Positions 16,940 to 25,154 of a stretch of 43,475 nt of DNA are shown here, piece after piece. The stretch is from Lachnospiraceae bacterium (GTDB lineage: Bacteria > Bacillota > Clostridia > Lachnospirales > Lachnospiraceae), in assembly GCA_900770345.1 (NCBI GenBank), contig CAAGKF010000099.1:1-43475 (forward strand). Reading direction: 5' to 3'. A program made the position numbers and the translations under genes. The notes below the pieces were generated by a model. It saw only the letters and a list, made by a program, of their open reading frames with translations. It was not told the DNA's origin and made no database searches. Within the stretch, counting starts at the first letter, position 1, and each line of letters opens with the position of its first letter.

Positions 16940-18280
16940 TTATGCCTTTGCTGCTTTACGGTTTTTGCGGACCATAAATACCCATATAACAGCAATGACT
17001 GCAGCTGTTACAGGAAGAGTAATGATCAAATTGCCGGTAAAAGCCTTGAAAATAAGAAAACTAACCGTCAATGCCGGACCAGCAAAAGAAGTAATCATAT
17101 TGCTTCCCAGATCAAGTCCCACCTCTGCAGCCAGTGCTGTAAGTATAGGAGATGTTACGGTTCCTGCCAACAGAATAGCGCCTGTACAGAACAAACCGAT
17201 AATAATATTTTTAAACAAATTTCCCTTTGTCATTGCTACCGGAAGCGCTACACGAAAAGTAACAACCGCCAGATCCGCAAAGGGAAGCACACGGTTTCCA
17301 GGAAGCACAGCTGCCATCAGAATAGTCAGCGGAATTACGATAAGAGAAGTTGTAATAACATCAGGATTTCCTACTACAATGGCTGCATCAAGACCGATAA
17401 GCAGATTTCTTCCCTTAAATTTCTCCTGGCAAAACTTCTTAGCTGCCTCGGAAATAGGCATCAGACCTTCCATAAACAGCGCAGTCATCTTGGGAATCAG
17501 CACCATTACCGCGGCCATGCTTACACCTAAATTGAGAATTTCAGAAACAGAATATCTTGCCAGAGCACCAATTACACAGCCAAGAATCAAGCCCAACATC
17601 ATAGGTTCACCAAATATTCCTAAATATTTTTTTGCATCCTTGACATTAAAATCCAGTTTGTCAATGCCGGGTATTCTGTCCAATAACCAGTTAATAGGGG
17701 CCGCAATAATCACTGAAGATAAAGCGGACATTGTTGGCAGCGATACGCCGGGAATACCAAAGAAATCCTCTACCAGAGGTGCAGTCCAGTCAGACAGTTT
17801 AAAAGAAATAACAGCCATTACTACAGATGCAGCTACACCCAGGAATACATTTTTCGTTACATAATATACCAGGATGCCTACAATAGCCATATGATGATAA
17901 TTCCATATATCCACATCCAGTGTATCCGTAGCCTTCAATACCAGCATAATAATATTCGTTGCCAAAATTGCAAAAATCAAAATCGCGATGATCGGAGATG
18001 CCCAGGTAACAGCAGCAATAGATCCCCATCCCACATCAAGGATATCAAGATGAATCCCAAAATTTTCAACCATGGCCTTTGCTGCCGGACCAATACCGCT
18101 CTTCATCATATTAACAACCAGATTGATTCCCGCAAAACCAATACCCAGCATCAGACCTGAACGGAAAGCTTTTCCCAGTTTTACTCCGAAAATCAAACCT
18201 ACAATAGTAATGATGATCGGAAGCATAACCGTAGCCCCCGCATCAAGAATTACATTAAATATACTGTAAAAAATTTGCAT
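16940..18280 (-). CDS. PTS EIIC, galactitol (Gat/Sgc) family permease
   Basis: A 446-residue integral membrane protein with about ten or more hydrophobic segments. It moves and phosphorylates a carbohydrate together with EIIA and EIIB. Family hallmarks are WNYHH, GEPMMLGLILG, FMEGLMPISEAAK and GLDAAIVVGNPDV. An in-frame ATG lies at 18307, but GGAGGG sits 7 bases before the ATG at 18280, so I use that start. The galactitol-family EIIC is known for polyols; the dehydratase and aldolase encoded with it suggest a sugar acid here, which is inference. Confidence 0.9.
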   Translation of the reverse strand: MQIFYSIFNVILDAGATVMLPIIITIVGLIFGVKLGKAFRSGLMLGIGFAGINLVVNMMKSGIGPAAKAMVENFGIHLDILDVGWGSIAAVTWASPIIAILIFAILATNIIMLVLKATDTLDVDIWNYHHMAIVGILVYYVTKNVFLGVAASVVMAVISFKLSDWTAPLVEDFFGIPGVSLPTMSALSSVIIAAPINWLLDRIPGIDKLDFNVKDAKKYLGIFGEPMMLGLILGCVIGALARYSVSEILNLGVSMAAVMVLIPKMTALFMEGLMPISEAAKKFCQEKFKGRNLLIGLDAAIVVGNPDVITTSLIVIPLTILMAAVLPGNRVLPFADLAVVTFRVALPVAMTKGNLFKNIIIGLFCTGAILLAGTVTSPILTALAAEVGLDLGSNMITSFAGPALTVSFLIFKAFTGNLIITLPVTAAVIAVIWVFMVRKNRKAAKA

Positions 18281-18332
18281 AATCGTACCCTCCGCTATGA
18301 TTTTCATTCGTTTTCGGCTATTTTATCTCAAA

Positions 18333-18614
18333 TTATCCACGTACCGCATCCATGATCTGATTCAAAACCGCATCCTCTCCGATACCTGTAAGAAGAGCAA
18401 TCGCACCGATCACAGGTATAGACACATTTCCTCCGGTAAACTTTCCGGTGGTCACCAGCAAATCATAATCACTGGCTTTCGATTCTACCTCCAAAAGCTT
18501 GCACTGATTTACAGATACCGAAAGACCGTTTTCTTCACATTTTTCTCTAATCTTTGTTGCTACTACAGTTGATGTTGCTACTCCATTTCCACATGCTACC
18601 AATATTCTCTTCAT
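18333..18614 (-). CDS. PTS EIIB, galactitol family
   Basis: A 93-residue phosphocarrier. The phosphorylated cysteine is Cys8 in ACGNGVATS, the P-loop typical of EIIB-Gat. It takes phosphate from EIIA and passes it to sugar at EIIC. It lies between the EIIA and EIIC genes, with AAAGGAG 10 bases before the start. Confidence 0.92.
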   Translation of the reverse strand: MKRILVACGNGVATSTVVATKIREKCEENGLSVSVNQCKLLEVESKASDYDLLVTTGKFTGGNVSIPVIGAIALLTGIGEDAVLNQIMDAVRG

Positions 18615-18657
18615 ATCTGATAATCTCCTTTTTCTTTAAGTTATAAGTAAAAACATT

Positions 18658-19134
18658 TTATGACAGCTGCATTGCCTTCAGCAGATACTGCTCGATAATA
18701 GCTGCAACCTGACTCTTATCCTGAGAAGTAACAATCTTCTTCACATCTTCCTGATTCTGAATCAGTTCTACAATCCTCTGGAGCATTTCCAAATGTCCAT
18801 GCGGTTCTGTCAGAACCAGCATGATCACCAGACTGACCGGAACAGTATTATCCGGCTCATCCATCGTCCGAAAATCCACATCCGGTTTCAAAATCCCCAC
18901 ACAAATAGCCGCTTCATTGACATTGCATACATCACAGTGCGGAATCGCAATGTTTATTCCTCCTGTATTAAGGCCCGTCGGAAAGCTTGTTTCTCTGTCA
19001 AGAATAGCCTTTTCGTAAGTTTCCTTTACCATTCCTTTTTTATAAAGATAATCACACATCCTGCTCAGTACTTCACTGCTGGATTTTGCATCTTCAATGT
19101 TGAGGATAAGAGATTCATCAAATCGTATTCCCAT
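18658..19134 (-). CDS. PTS EIIA, fructose/mannitol-type (EIIA_2) domain
   Basis: A 158-residue soluble EIIA. The active-site histidine is His66 in GGINIAIPHCD, with the C-terminal helical pattern of PTS_EIIA_2. It accepts phosphate from HPr and passes it to Cys8 of EIIB. Its ATG follows the aldolase stop codon with a single base between, so it is translationally coupled. The ribosome binding site AAGGAG lies inside the end of the aldolase gene. The last domain of the nearby regulator is of the same type. Confidence 0.92.
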   Translation of the reverse strand: MGIRFDESLILNIEDAKSSSEVLSRMCDYLYKKGMVKETYEKAILDRETSFPTGLNTGGINIAIPHCDVCNVNEAAICVGILKPDVDFRTMDEPDNTVPVSLVIMLVLTEPHGHLEMLQRIVELIQNQEDVKKIVTSQDKSQVAAIIEQYLLKAMQLS

Positions 19135-19135
19135 C

Positions 19136-19771
19136 TTATTTTTCTCCTTCCAGGTCTTTCAGTTTATTTTCCATGGCTGCTATTGACTTTCTGATACCTT
19201 CCTCATTTTGATTCAGAATATCTTCTTTGTTGAAAATCCCGGAGGCAATTCCAGCGAACTCGGCCCCGGCATCGAAATATTCTTCAATATTTCCAGTACC
19301 AATTCCTCCCACAACCATCAAAGGCATTTTCCCTAAGGGCGCCATAATATCTTTCAAATATTTACTGCCCAAACGCGCTGCCGGAAAGACCTTTACAATG
19401 TCTGCCCCATCCAGAAAACTCTGACGAATCTCTGACGGAGAGAATGCTCCCGGAACACTTATCACATTCTTTTCACGGCAAAGATTGAAAATACGCTTTT
19501 CAAACACAGTGGGAGAAAGCAAAAAGGCTGCACCTGCCGCAATGGATGCCTGTGCCTCTTCATAGGTCAGAACTGTTCCTGCTCCCACGAGAATCTGACT
19601 TCCGAACTCATGGCAGATCTTTTCGATTGCCTCCAGAGCTCCCGGCGTATTCATCGTGATCTCTACGGAGCGCAGTCTGGTTCCTACAATGTTCTTTACG
19701 ACTGTCCGAATTTGCGGATACGTGTAGCCTCTTAAAATCACTGTTACTTTTGGAAAATCCTGAATATTCAT
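19136..19771 (-). CDS. KDPG/KHG-family aldolase, most like KDPGal aldolase (DgoA)
   Basis: A 211-residue class I aldolase that splits a 2-keto-3-deoxy-6-phospho sugar acid to pyruvate and glyceraldehyde-3-phosphate. The Schiff-base lysine is Lys127 (IVKVFPA) and the catalytic Glu is Glu37 (VEIT). VILRG at 11-15 and VEITMNTPG at 36-44 resemble E. coli DgoA (AILRG, VEIPLNSP). The KDPG aldolase Eda instead has EVTLR, with an Arg where this protein has Asn41. An open frame extends 8 codons further upstream, but AAAGGAG sits 8 bases before the ATG at 19771. First gene of the operon, behind the sigma-54 promoter. Confidence 0.85.
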   Translation of the reverse strand: MNIQDFPKVTVILRGYTYPQIRTVVKNIVGTRLRSVEITMNTPGALEAIEKICHEFGSQILVGAGTVLTYEEAQASIAAGAAFLLSPTVFEKRIFNLCREKNVISVPGAFSPSEIRQSFLDGADIVKVFPAARLGSKYLKDIMAPLGKMPLMVVGGIGTGNIEEYFDAGAEFAGIASGIFNKEDILNQNEEGIRKSIAAMENKLKDLEGEK

Positions 19772-19810
19772 TGAACTCACTCCTTTCTTTTTCATACTGC
19801 TATATATTAG

Positions 19811-19826
19811 AGCAAGTTCAATGCCA
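19811..19826 (-). promoter_or_regulatory. Sigma-54 (-24/-12) promoter of the aldolase-PTS-dehydratase operon
   Basis: Minus strand 19826-19811 reads TGGCATTGAACTTGCT against the consensus TGGCACRNNNNTTGCW. The invariant GG and GC are present with exactly 10 bases between them, and 14 of 16 positions fit. Expected start is about 19800, leaving a 29-base leader. It lies between the regulator gene and the operon it should activate, and the regulator has a sigma-54-contact domain. Confidence 0.85.
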
Positions 19827-19827
19827 A

Positions 19828-22761
19828 TTATTTGACCGTTTTTGTATTATTGCAAAGAATCTCCACGATTTCCTCCGGTTTTTTACATTGCCTGACAGCA
19901 GAAACCATGGATTCATCAGATATAATCTGATATAGCTGTTCAAAATATTTTTTTGAGTTTTCGTCTAATGCCAGCACAAAAATAAGATCCACTACATTAA
20001 TTCCATCCCACGCAATGGGAGTGTCTAATTTTGTAATAGAAATGACCGGTTTTGTAACAAACTCCGAATTACCATGGGGAATAGCAATTCCTCCTTTAAG
20101 AACAGTCGTCATCATGCTTTCGCGTTTATAAACGCTCAGCAGAAATTCCGTTGTTACAAATCCATCCGCTGCCAATGTTCCTATCATATCATCTAGAATC
20201 TCATCTTTATAACTGTTGTCCTTTCTTATATAAACATAAGGCCGGGAAATCACCTGATCAAGATTATTTTCCTCCATAAGCCTCCGCCTCTTCAGTATTT
20301 TCCGCAGCTGAGCCAGTCCATCCGAACTGTAAATCTGACTGGCTGAAAGAAACGGATATGTACCGTACTTAGGATTAATCGTTCCCACAATAGCCAAAAT
20401 CTCATATTCTTTTTCTACCTTATGAATAATCTGGCTGATATCCGCCGCCTCAATATAACCGTGAGTCACTATTTCCACCTGATTCAGGCTGCTCTTTAAA
20501 CGCTCTTTGATAAAGGAACTCAAAAGCCTTGCCGCACCTTCACCTGTAATACAAATACAGAGGATCCCCAGCCTTCTGTGATGTCCGGAAGTCTTCCCTA
20601 CCGTCAATGACTGTTTCACATCCAAAGCTTCCACAATCTGTTCAATACTGTCATCTGTCCAAAGGGTACGCCGCACTGCGTCAATAACCATCATAGTATC
20701 TGTTCTTCCTACAATCCCTACAGGTATACCCAATCGCTCTCTGATGCAATCCCCCACCTCCATCAATGATCCCATATCCGCCAGAATAATGATTCCTTTT
20801 CCTTTATGCAGCTCCGTTGCCGCCTGCAGAACCTTCTCACACATTTCCGCCGGCGTATCCATCAGACCCATCTCCAGTCCTTTGGCATGGTCTGTTCCCA
20901 TTACCGCATTTGCTACCTCAGCCATTCCGCAGGCCACAGATCCATGAGAAACCACAAGCACACTTATCTTTTCCTGTTCTTCCTGTCTGTGCCGAAAACG
21001 CGAGAAATACATAGCCAGGAAACTAATCTCCTCTTCCTGAATAGTAAGATAATACTTGCCGCAAACGGCATGGTAAACTTTTTCAGCTGCCTGGTATTCC
21101 TGGCGATAAATACTGCGGAAATTATCAGTTCCAACAGAAAGTGCCCTATTTCCCTGCAAACTGCGCTGAAGAGACATTTTCAAATGGACAGCAAGCGGAA
21201 AAATCAGTTCTCTCTGCAATCCCGGCAGATATGTCAGCGCCATTTCATAAATATCTGTAGTCAGCTGCATCACTTTTTCACCCACAATGGTTACCATTTC
21301 ATCTGTACTGAAACGTGAATTCTCAATCTGACAAATATTACGCGATAACTGGGATTCCACTTCAGAAGAAAGACGGATATTAATTTCCTCCTCGCTGAGC
21401 CCCGCATTTAACAATTGCTCATAATCTTTTTCCAGTTTTCCATAAATATCCCAGCCTTTCAGAAGTGCATGTTCGTCAACCTGCGGCTGTTCCTCATGAG
21501 ACAAATATAAATCCGACTGAACCAATCGAAGATCTTTCGCATTTTTTTCTCTATCAGTATTGTTATACTTTAAGGATTCCGGAAGACATTCAAATGAAAT
21601 TTCAATTACATCCGTTCTGCTGCGTTTGCTTTCCAGAAAAGCCTTTGCACAACAGACCTGAATATCCGATTTAACCTGACCTACATTTCCAGCATACTCC
21701 GCGCACATCAGACACTGAAGAACTTCTTTTTTTACAAGAAAGTCTCGCTTCAGCTTATGCGATTCTGTCCAGAAGAAACGACGGATAAACTCTTTGCGTT
21801 CTTTGGCCGGACGTTCCTTCAGCGGAGGCAGCTCGATAATCATAGGAATACGACGGCGAAAAGTAACGAGCAGAGAACTTTGAGGGTTTTCAGTAGTCGC
21901 TGCTATAACCATTAAATGACTTACCCTTTGATTTTCTACTTCGCCCAAACGGCGAAATCGACCTTTATCCATCAAATAAAAGAGCAATTCCTGCCCTTCA
22001 GGAGGAAGCCGATGCACTTCATCCAAAAACAAAATACCTCCATTGCAAAGCTCAACGATACCTTTTTTGTCTTTATCTGCTCCTGTAAAGCTTCCTTTCG
22101 CGTAACCAAAAAGCTGTGCCATAAGAAGTTGGGGATTATCCGCATAATCGGCACAGTTAAAAGCATAATAAGGTGGTTTTTCCCCGAAATTCTCCGTTCC
22201 GCAGGCAAAATTGTGCATCAGCTCCGCCAAATGGCTTTTTCCTACTCCGGACGGGCCATAGATCAAACAATGCAGTCCTTTCGGTGGATAAAGAATAGCT
22301 GCCTGAGCACGGGAAATCTGATTTTTCAAGCTTCCATCGTAGCCAATGAACGAAGAAAAAACCTCTGAAGGCGCTGATGTCGGAATTTCTGATTTCAAAA
22401 CATTGCCCGAACCGGCATTCTTCAATGGCTCAACCGTCAAAATCTTTGTTTTTGCAGCATTCATCTCCTCCAGAACTTCTTCCTTCAGCTTCCCGGTTGT
22501 ATATTTGCCCACCATAAAACCTTCATTTTCAAGAAGTTTCACCAAAGCCCGGTCCGAAAGCTCCGCATTTTCCTGTAAAAGCCGACGCAGAACAGGCAAA
22601 AGAGCTGCTCGCTTTCTCTCTCTGGAATCCGGAATATTCGCCTCACGGCGAATAAGAGTAACTGTCTCACGAAGTACCCCTAGTTTACAGGCTAGTTCTT
22701 CATCGGTGAACGGATTTTTTTTATCTTCAGCTGCGATCAACTGCACAAGTTTTTCCTTCAA
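19828..22761 (-). CDS. LevR-like sigma-54-dependent activator with PTS regulatory domains
   Basis: A 977-residue PTS-controlled enhancer-binding protein. An N-terminal helix-turn-helix region (about 1-100) is followed by an AAA+ domain with Walker A GPSGVGKS (169-176), the sigma-54 contact loop GSFTGA (223-228, canonical GAFTGA) and Walker B GGILFLDEVH (241-250). Then come a PRD domain (about 465-590, likely His526), an EIIA-Man-like domain (about 598-705, His606 in VSHGS), an EIIB-Gat-like domain (about 730-825, Cys735/737), and a C-terminal EIIA-Fru-type domain (about 840-970, His896 in AIPHG). In LevR the C-terminus is a second PRD; here it is an EIIA. The start is TTG at 22761, supported by GGGGGAG 6 bases upstream. 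PTS phosphorylation should set its activity. Confidence 0.88.
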   Translation of the reverse strand: MKEKLVQLIAAEDKKNPFTDEELACKLGVLRETVTLIRREANIPDSRERKRAALLPVLRRLLQENAELSDRALVKLLENEGFMVGKYTTGKLKEEVLEEMNAAKTKILTVEPLKNAGSGNVLKSEIPTSAPSEVFSSFIGYDGSLKNQISRAQAAILYPPKGLHCLIYGPSGVGKSHLAELMHNFACGTENFGEKPPYYAFNCADYADNPQLLMAQLFGYAKGSFTGADKDKKGIVELCNGGILFLDEVHRLPPEGQELLFYLMDKGRFRRLGEVENQRVSHLMVIAATTENPQSSLLVTFRRRIPMIIELPPLKERPAKERKEFIRRFFWTESHKLKRDFLVKKEVLQCLMCAEYAGNVGQVKSDIQVCCAKAFLESKRSRTDVIEISFECLPESLKYNNTDREKNAKDLRLVQSDLYLSHEEQPQVDEHALLKGWDIYGKLEKDYEQLLNAGLSEEEINIRLSSEVESQLSRNICQIENSRFSTDEMVTIVGEKVMQLTTDIYEMALTYLPGLQRELIFPLAVHLKMSLQRSLQGNRALSVGTDNFRSIYRQEYQAAEKVYHAVCGKYYLTIQEEEISFLAMYFSRFRHRQEEQEKISVLVVSHGSVACGMAEVANAVMGTDHAKGLEMGLMDTPAEMCEKVLQAATELHKGKGIIILADMGSLMEVGDCIRERLGIPVGIVGRTDTMMVIDAVRRTLWTDDSIEQIVEALDVKQSLTVGKTSGHHRRLGILCICITGEGAARLLSSFIKERLKSSLNQVEIVTHGYIEAADISQIIHKVEKEYEILAIVGTINPKYGTYPFLSASQIYSSDGLAQLRKILKRRRLMEENNLDQVISRPYVYIRKDNSYKDEILDDMIGTLAADGFVTTEFLLSVYKRESMMTTVLKGGIAIPHGNSEFVTKPVISITKLDTPIAWDGINVVDLIFVLALDENSKKYFEQLYQIISDESMVSAVRQCKKPEEIVEILCNNTKTVK

Positions 22762-22817
22762 TATGCGCTCCCCCTCACCCTGTTCATTAATCCCCTATAT
22801 ATAACATATCTTTTTTC

Positions 22818-22846
22818 AGTATACCATTTTTACCGCTGTCAAACAA
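22818..22846 (-). promoter_or_regulatory. Sigma-A promoter of the LevR-like regulator
   Basis: Minus strand TTGTTT (22846-22841), 17 bases ending in TGG, and TATACT (22823-22818). The extended -10 element strengthens the call. The regulator thus has its own housekeeping promoter, separate from the sigma-54 promoter of its target operon. Confidence 0.7.
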
Positions 22847-22862
22847 GCGACTAAAAATGGTC

Positions 22863-22891
22863 TGTTAAAAGCAGAATTTTTCATGTATAAT
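22863..22891 (+). promoter_or_regulatory. Probable promoter of the 88-residue conserved protein
   Basis: TATAAT (22886-22891) with TGTTAA 17 bases upstream (22863-22868). The -10 is perfect and the -35 poor. Confidence 0.5.
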
Positions 22892-22932
22892 AAGCAGTAA
22901 CTGCAAATACATTTCAAAAAAGGAGTGGAACT

Positions 22933-23199
22933 ATGTTCAGAATGTGGGGAAAGCTCATGAAAGACAACCATCTGTTAAAGGATACGGTTGTCTGCATCTC
23001 CGACTACTCATTATCCCGTACTCAGATGGTCCTGGACTCTCTGGACTCCATCTGTTATGAATTTGATCTCGGGAAACCGATCTGGCTGGACTCCACCATC
23101 CGTGAATTCCAGCGCCATGACAAGGCCCGCTTTACTCAGGACTGTTTTATTGAAGCCATCGATTTTGATTTTCTGGAGATTCAGGTGATCGAGGAATAA
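22933..23199 (+). CDS. Small conserved protein of unknown function
   Basis: An 88-residue acidic soluble protein. I recall close relatives annotated only as hypothetical proteins in Clostridia. Recognisable segments are MFRMWGK at the start, YEFDLGKPIWLDST in the middle, FQRHDKARFTQD, and an acidic IDFDFLEIQVIEE tail. There is no membrane segment, signal peptide or catalytic motif. AAAGGAG is well placed before the ATG at 22933. It is monocistronic, diverges from the PTS regulator and ends at a strong terminator. Confidence 0.75.
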   Translation: MFRMWGKLMKDNHLLKDTVVCISDYSLSRTQMVLDSLDSICYEFDLGKPIWLDSTIREFQRHDKARFTQDCFIEAIDFDFLEIQVIEE

Positions 23200-23239
23200 C
23201 ATCCGCTGTAAACAGCTCCTGCCCCATAATGCAGGAATC

Positions 23240-23281
23240 CCCTGGCTGCCGGATCCTGCCGCAGCCAGGGAATTTTATTTT
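23240..23281 (+). terminator. Strong intrinsic terminator
   Basis: A 10-bp perfect GC-rich stem, CCCTGGCTGC (23240-23249) with GCAGCCAGGG (23261-23270), followed by AATTTTATTTT. It ends the small-protein gene and could also act on the facing gene. Confidence 0.92.
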
Positions 23282-23354
23282 CCGGCTTCCTCTATTGGTA
23301 TGCCGATTTTCACATCTTAACTTTTGCTGTCAATATCCCCGCTTCTTCTTTTGT

Positions 23355-24116
23355 TTAAGAAATAAACTCCTTCAGAAGCTCTCCCAACATCCTCTTCTGC
23401 TCCTGATTCAGATCCTGAAGCCAGTCCTCTCCCGATCTGTCCTCCTTGCTGTCTCTTCCGTTTTCCCTGCTGGCAGCTGTCTGTTCCAGCCCCCGGCGAA
23501 TATTATTATTTGAACGGCGTTCTCTCCCGATGGAGCGGACAGGCGCCGGTTCCCTGCGCTCCTCCTCTGCAGTAACGGCAGGCACATGATCAGCCGTGCC
23601 TTCCCTGTTCATTCTGGGCCACATTACATTTTCCAGATAATCCTGAAGGCAGGTGAGCAGCTGCTGACGTCTGGCCTCCAGATTCACGCCGTAATCCACA
23701 AACATGGTAAGCATTCCGCTTAAAATTCCTACTGCCGCGTACAATACAATATAATAATTATCACTCCGGTACCAGTAAGAAAGAAAGGCCGCCGCGCCTC
23801 CTGTCAGAAAGCAGAGCAGCGTCAGCTGTCCCGACAGGTTGTCCAGCCCGCGGACAGACAATCCCATCATGCGCAGACCGTACATCTGGCGTTCCAGATA
23901 AACACGCGTATTATTCATACCCTGATTGATCCTGTATGTATCCTCTGCATTCTGCTTCAGAGTCCGCAGATATTTATGTTTTGTCAGCGCCATATTGGTA
24001 CTTTCTTTGATTAATCGTTTGTAGAAGCTTCCTGCTGCCAGCCGGCTGAAAACTCCGGCCAGACAGATCACTGCCAGCACATACAGTGCTTTTCCTGTCT
24101 GTAAAAAGCTCATCAT
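23355..24116 (-). CDS. Membrane protein of unknown function
   Basis: A 253-residue protein I cannot name. It has one N-terminal membrane segment (about 11-29), a cytosolic-looking basic region (about 33-95), a pair of membrane segments (about 97-116 and 122-143), and a long charged, probably disordered C-terminus rich in Arg, Glu and Asn (about 165-253). No catalytic motif is visible. GGGGAG precedes tandem ATGs, and I used the first. It is monocistronic, behind an extended -10 at 24198-24206. Confidence 0.65.
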   Translation of the reverse strand: MMSFLQTGKALYVLAVICLAGVFSRLAAGSFYKRLIKESTNMALTKHKYLRTLKQNAEDTYRINQGMNNTRVYLERQMYGLRMMGLSVRGLDNLSGQLTLLCFLTGGAAAFLSYWYRSDNYYIVLYAAVGILSGMLTMFVDYGVNLEARRQQLLTCLQDYLENVMWPRMNREGTADHVPAVTAEEERREPAPVRSIGRERRSNNNIRRGLEQTAASRENGRDSKEDRSGEDWLQDLNQEQKRMLGELLKEFIS

Positions 24117-24197
24117 AATAAAGCTCCCCTTTCTTTCTCGGATTCTTCTCCGTTTTGGGGGAAACGCCCCTGCAGCAGGCGCCTCCCGGTAAGCTCT

Positions 24198-24206
24198 ATT
24201 ATAACA
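24198..24206 (-). promoter_or_regulatory. Extended -10 promoter of the 253-residue membrane protein gene
   Basis: Minus strand TGT-TATAAT (24206-24198). No -35 is evident. A 7-bp inverted repeat AATCGTT/AACGATT (24243-24274) lies just upstream, beyond the mtnN stop. It lacks a U-tract and may be an RNA hairpin at the mtnN 3' end. Confidence 0.5.
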
Positions 24207-24280
24207 GCGGATTTTTTGATTTGGGAAGTTGAGAACGCCTAGAATCGTTCGTCAAATTCTCCTACAAAACGATTATAAGA

Positions 24281-24973
24281 TTAACAGCAGCGGATCATTT
24301 CCGTTAACAGATTAACTGAATGCTCGATGGCCTTTGCCTCAAAGACGGGGTAATCCACGCCGGCGCTGTCATCTGCCTTATCGGAAATCGCCCTTACAAT
24401 GAGGAAAGGTACCTGATTCAGATAGCAGGCCTGGGCAATGGCCGCTCCCTCCATCTCCGTACAGCAGCCGGCAAAAGTCCTGATCAGCCACTCCTTCTTT
24501 GCCTTATCGGAGATGAACTGATCGCCGGTAACCACCCGGCCCACAAAGGTATGAATATCAGGGTTTACTCTGGCACAGCAGTCCTTTGCCAGACGAATCA
24601 GCTTCTCATCCGCCTTGAAGGAAAGCGTATCCACTCTGGGGATCTGTCCAGGCGCATAGCCGAAGCCGGTGGCATCCATATCATGCTGCAGCGCGTCCTC
24701 CGACAGCACGATATCACCGATATCGATCTCCGCCTTCAGCGAACCGGCAATACCGGTATTCACCACTCCACTCACCTTATATATGTCAGCCAGGATCTGG
24801 GCACACATAGCCGCATTCACCTTGCCGATGCCGGAACGCACCACTACCACGTCCTTTCCATCCAGTTTTCCTTTATAAAAGTCCATAGCAGCTCTTGTTT
24901 CCACCTGAACGTCCGTCAGCTGCTCCTTTAATTTCGCTACTTCCTCATCCATAGCGCCAATGATTCCTAACAT
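24281..24973 (-). CDS. mtnN: 5'-methylthioadenosine/S-adenosylhomocysteine nucleosidase
   Basis: A 230-residue enzyme that cleaves adenine from MTA, SAH and 5'-deoxyadenosine in methionine salvage and the activated methyl cycle. Family motifs: GIIGAMDEEV with the catalytic acid near residue 11, the VVVRSGIGKVNAA core, VNTGIAGSL, TGDQFI, the ribose-binding EMEGAAIAQ and the proton-donor segment ISDKADD. Length is normal. GGAGG lies 8 bases before the ATG. It appears monocistronic. Adenine released here could feed the adenine deaminase encoded at 32.1 kb, which is inference. Confidence 0.96.
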   Translation of the reverse strand: MLGIIGAMDEEVAKLKEQLTDVQVETRAAMDFYKGKLDGKDVVVVRSGIGKVNAAMCAQILADIYKVSGVVNTGIAGSLKAEIDIGDIVLSEDALQHDMDATGFGYAPGQIPRVDTLSFKADEKLIRLAKDCCARVNPDIHTFVGRVVTGDQFISDKAKKEWLIRTFAGCCTEMEGAAIAQACYLNQVPFLIVRAISDKADDSAGVDYPVFEAKAIEHSVNLLTEMIRCC

Positions 24974-25016
24974 ACTGGACCTCCTTCAAATATTATGCTG
25001 CGTTATCACATTCCCT

Positions 25017-25045
25017 ATTATAGCGGAAGTGTGGGGCAATTTCAC
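25017..25045 (-). promoter_or_regulatory. Promoter of mtnN
   Basis: Minus strand GTGAAA (25045-25040), 17 bases, and TATAAT (25022-25017), with a perfect -10. Confidence 0.6.
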
Positions 25046-25125
25046 CCTGTTTTTCCGAAAAATTCTCTCTCCGGATTTCCCATCGCAGCTCAGGCAGAGT
25101 TCCTGCGGTCAGCCGATTTTCCGTC

Positions 25126-25154
25126 TTGACAATCCCCCTTCTATAGGGCATAAT
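25126..25154 (+). promoter_or_regulatory. Sigma-A promoter of the TSCPD gene
   Basis: A perfect -35 TTGACA (25126-25131), 17 bases, and CATAAT (25149-25154). The leader of about 90 bases contains AGACAGGG (25174-25181) pairing with CCCTTTCT (25207-25214) around an inner CAGG/CCTG hairpin. Confidence 0.8.
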
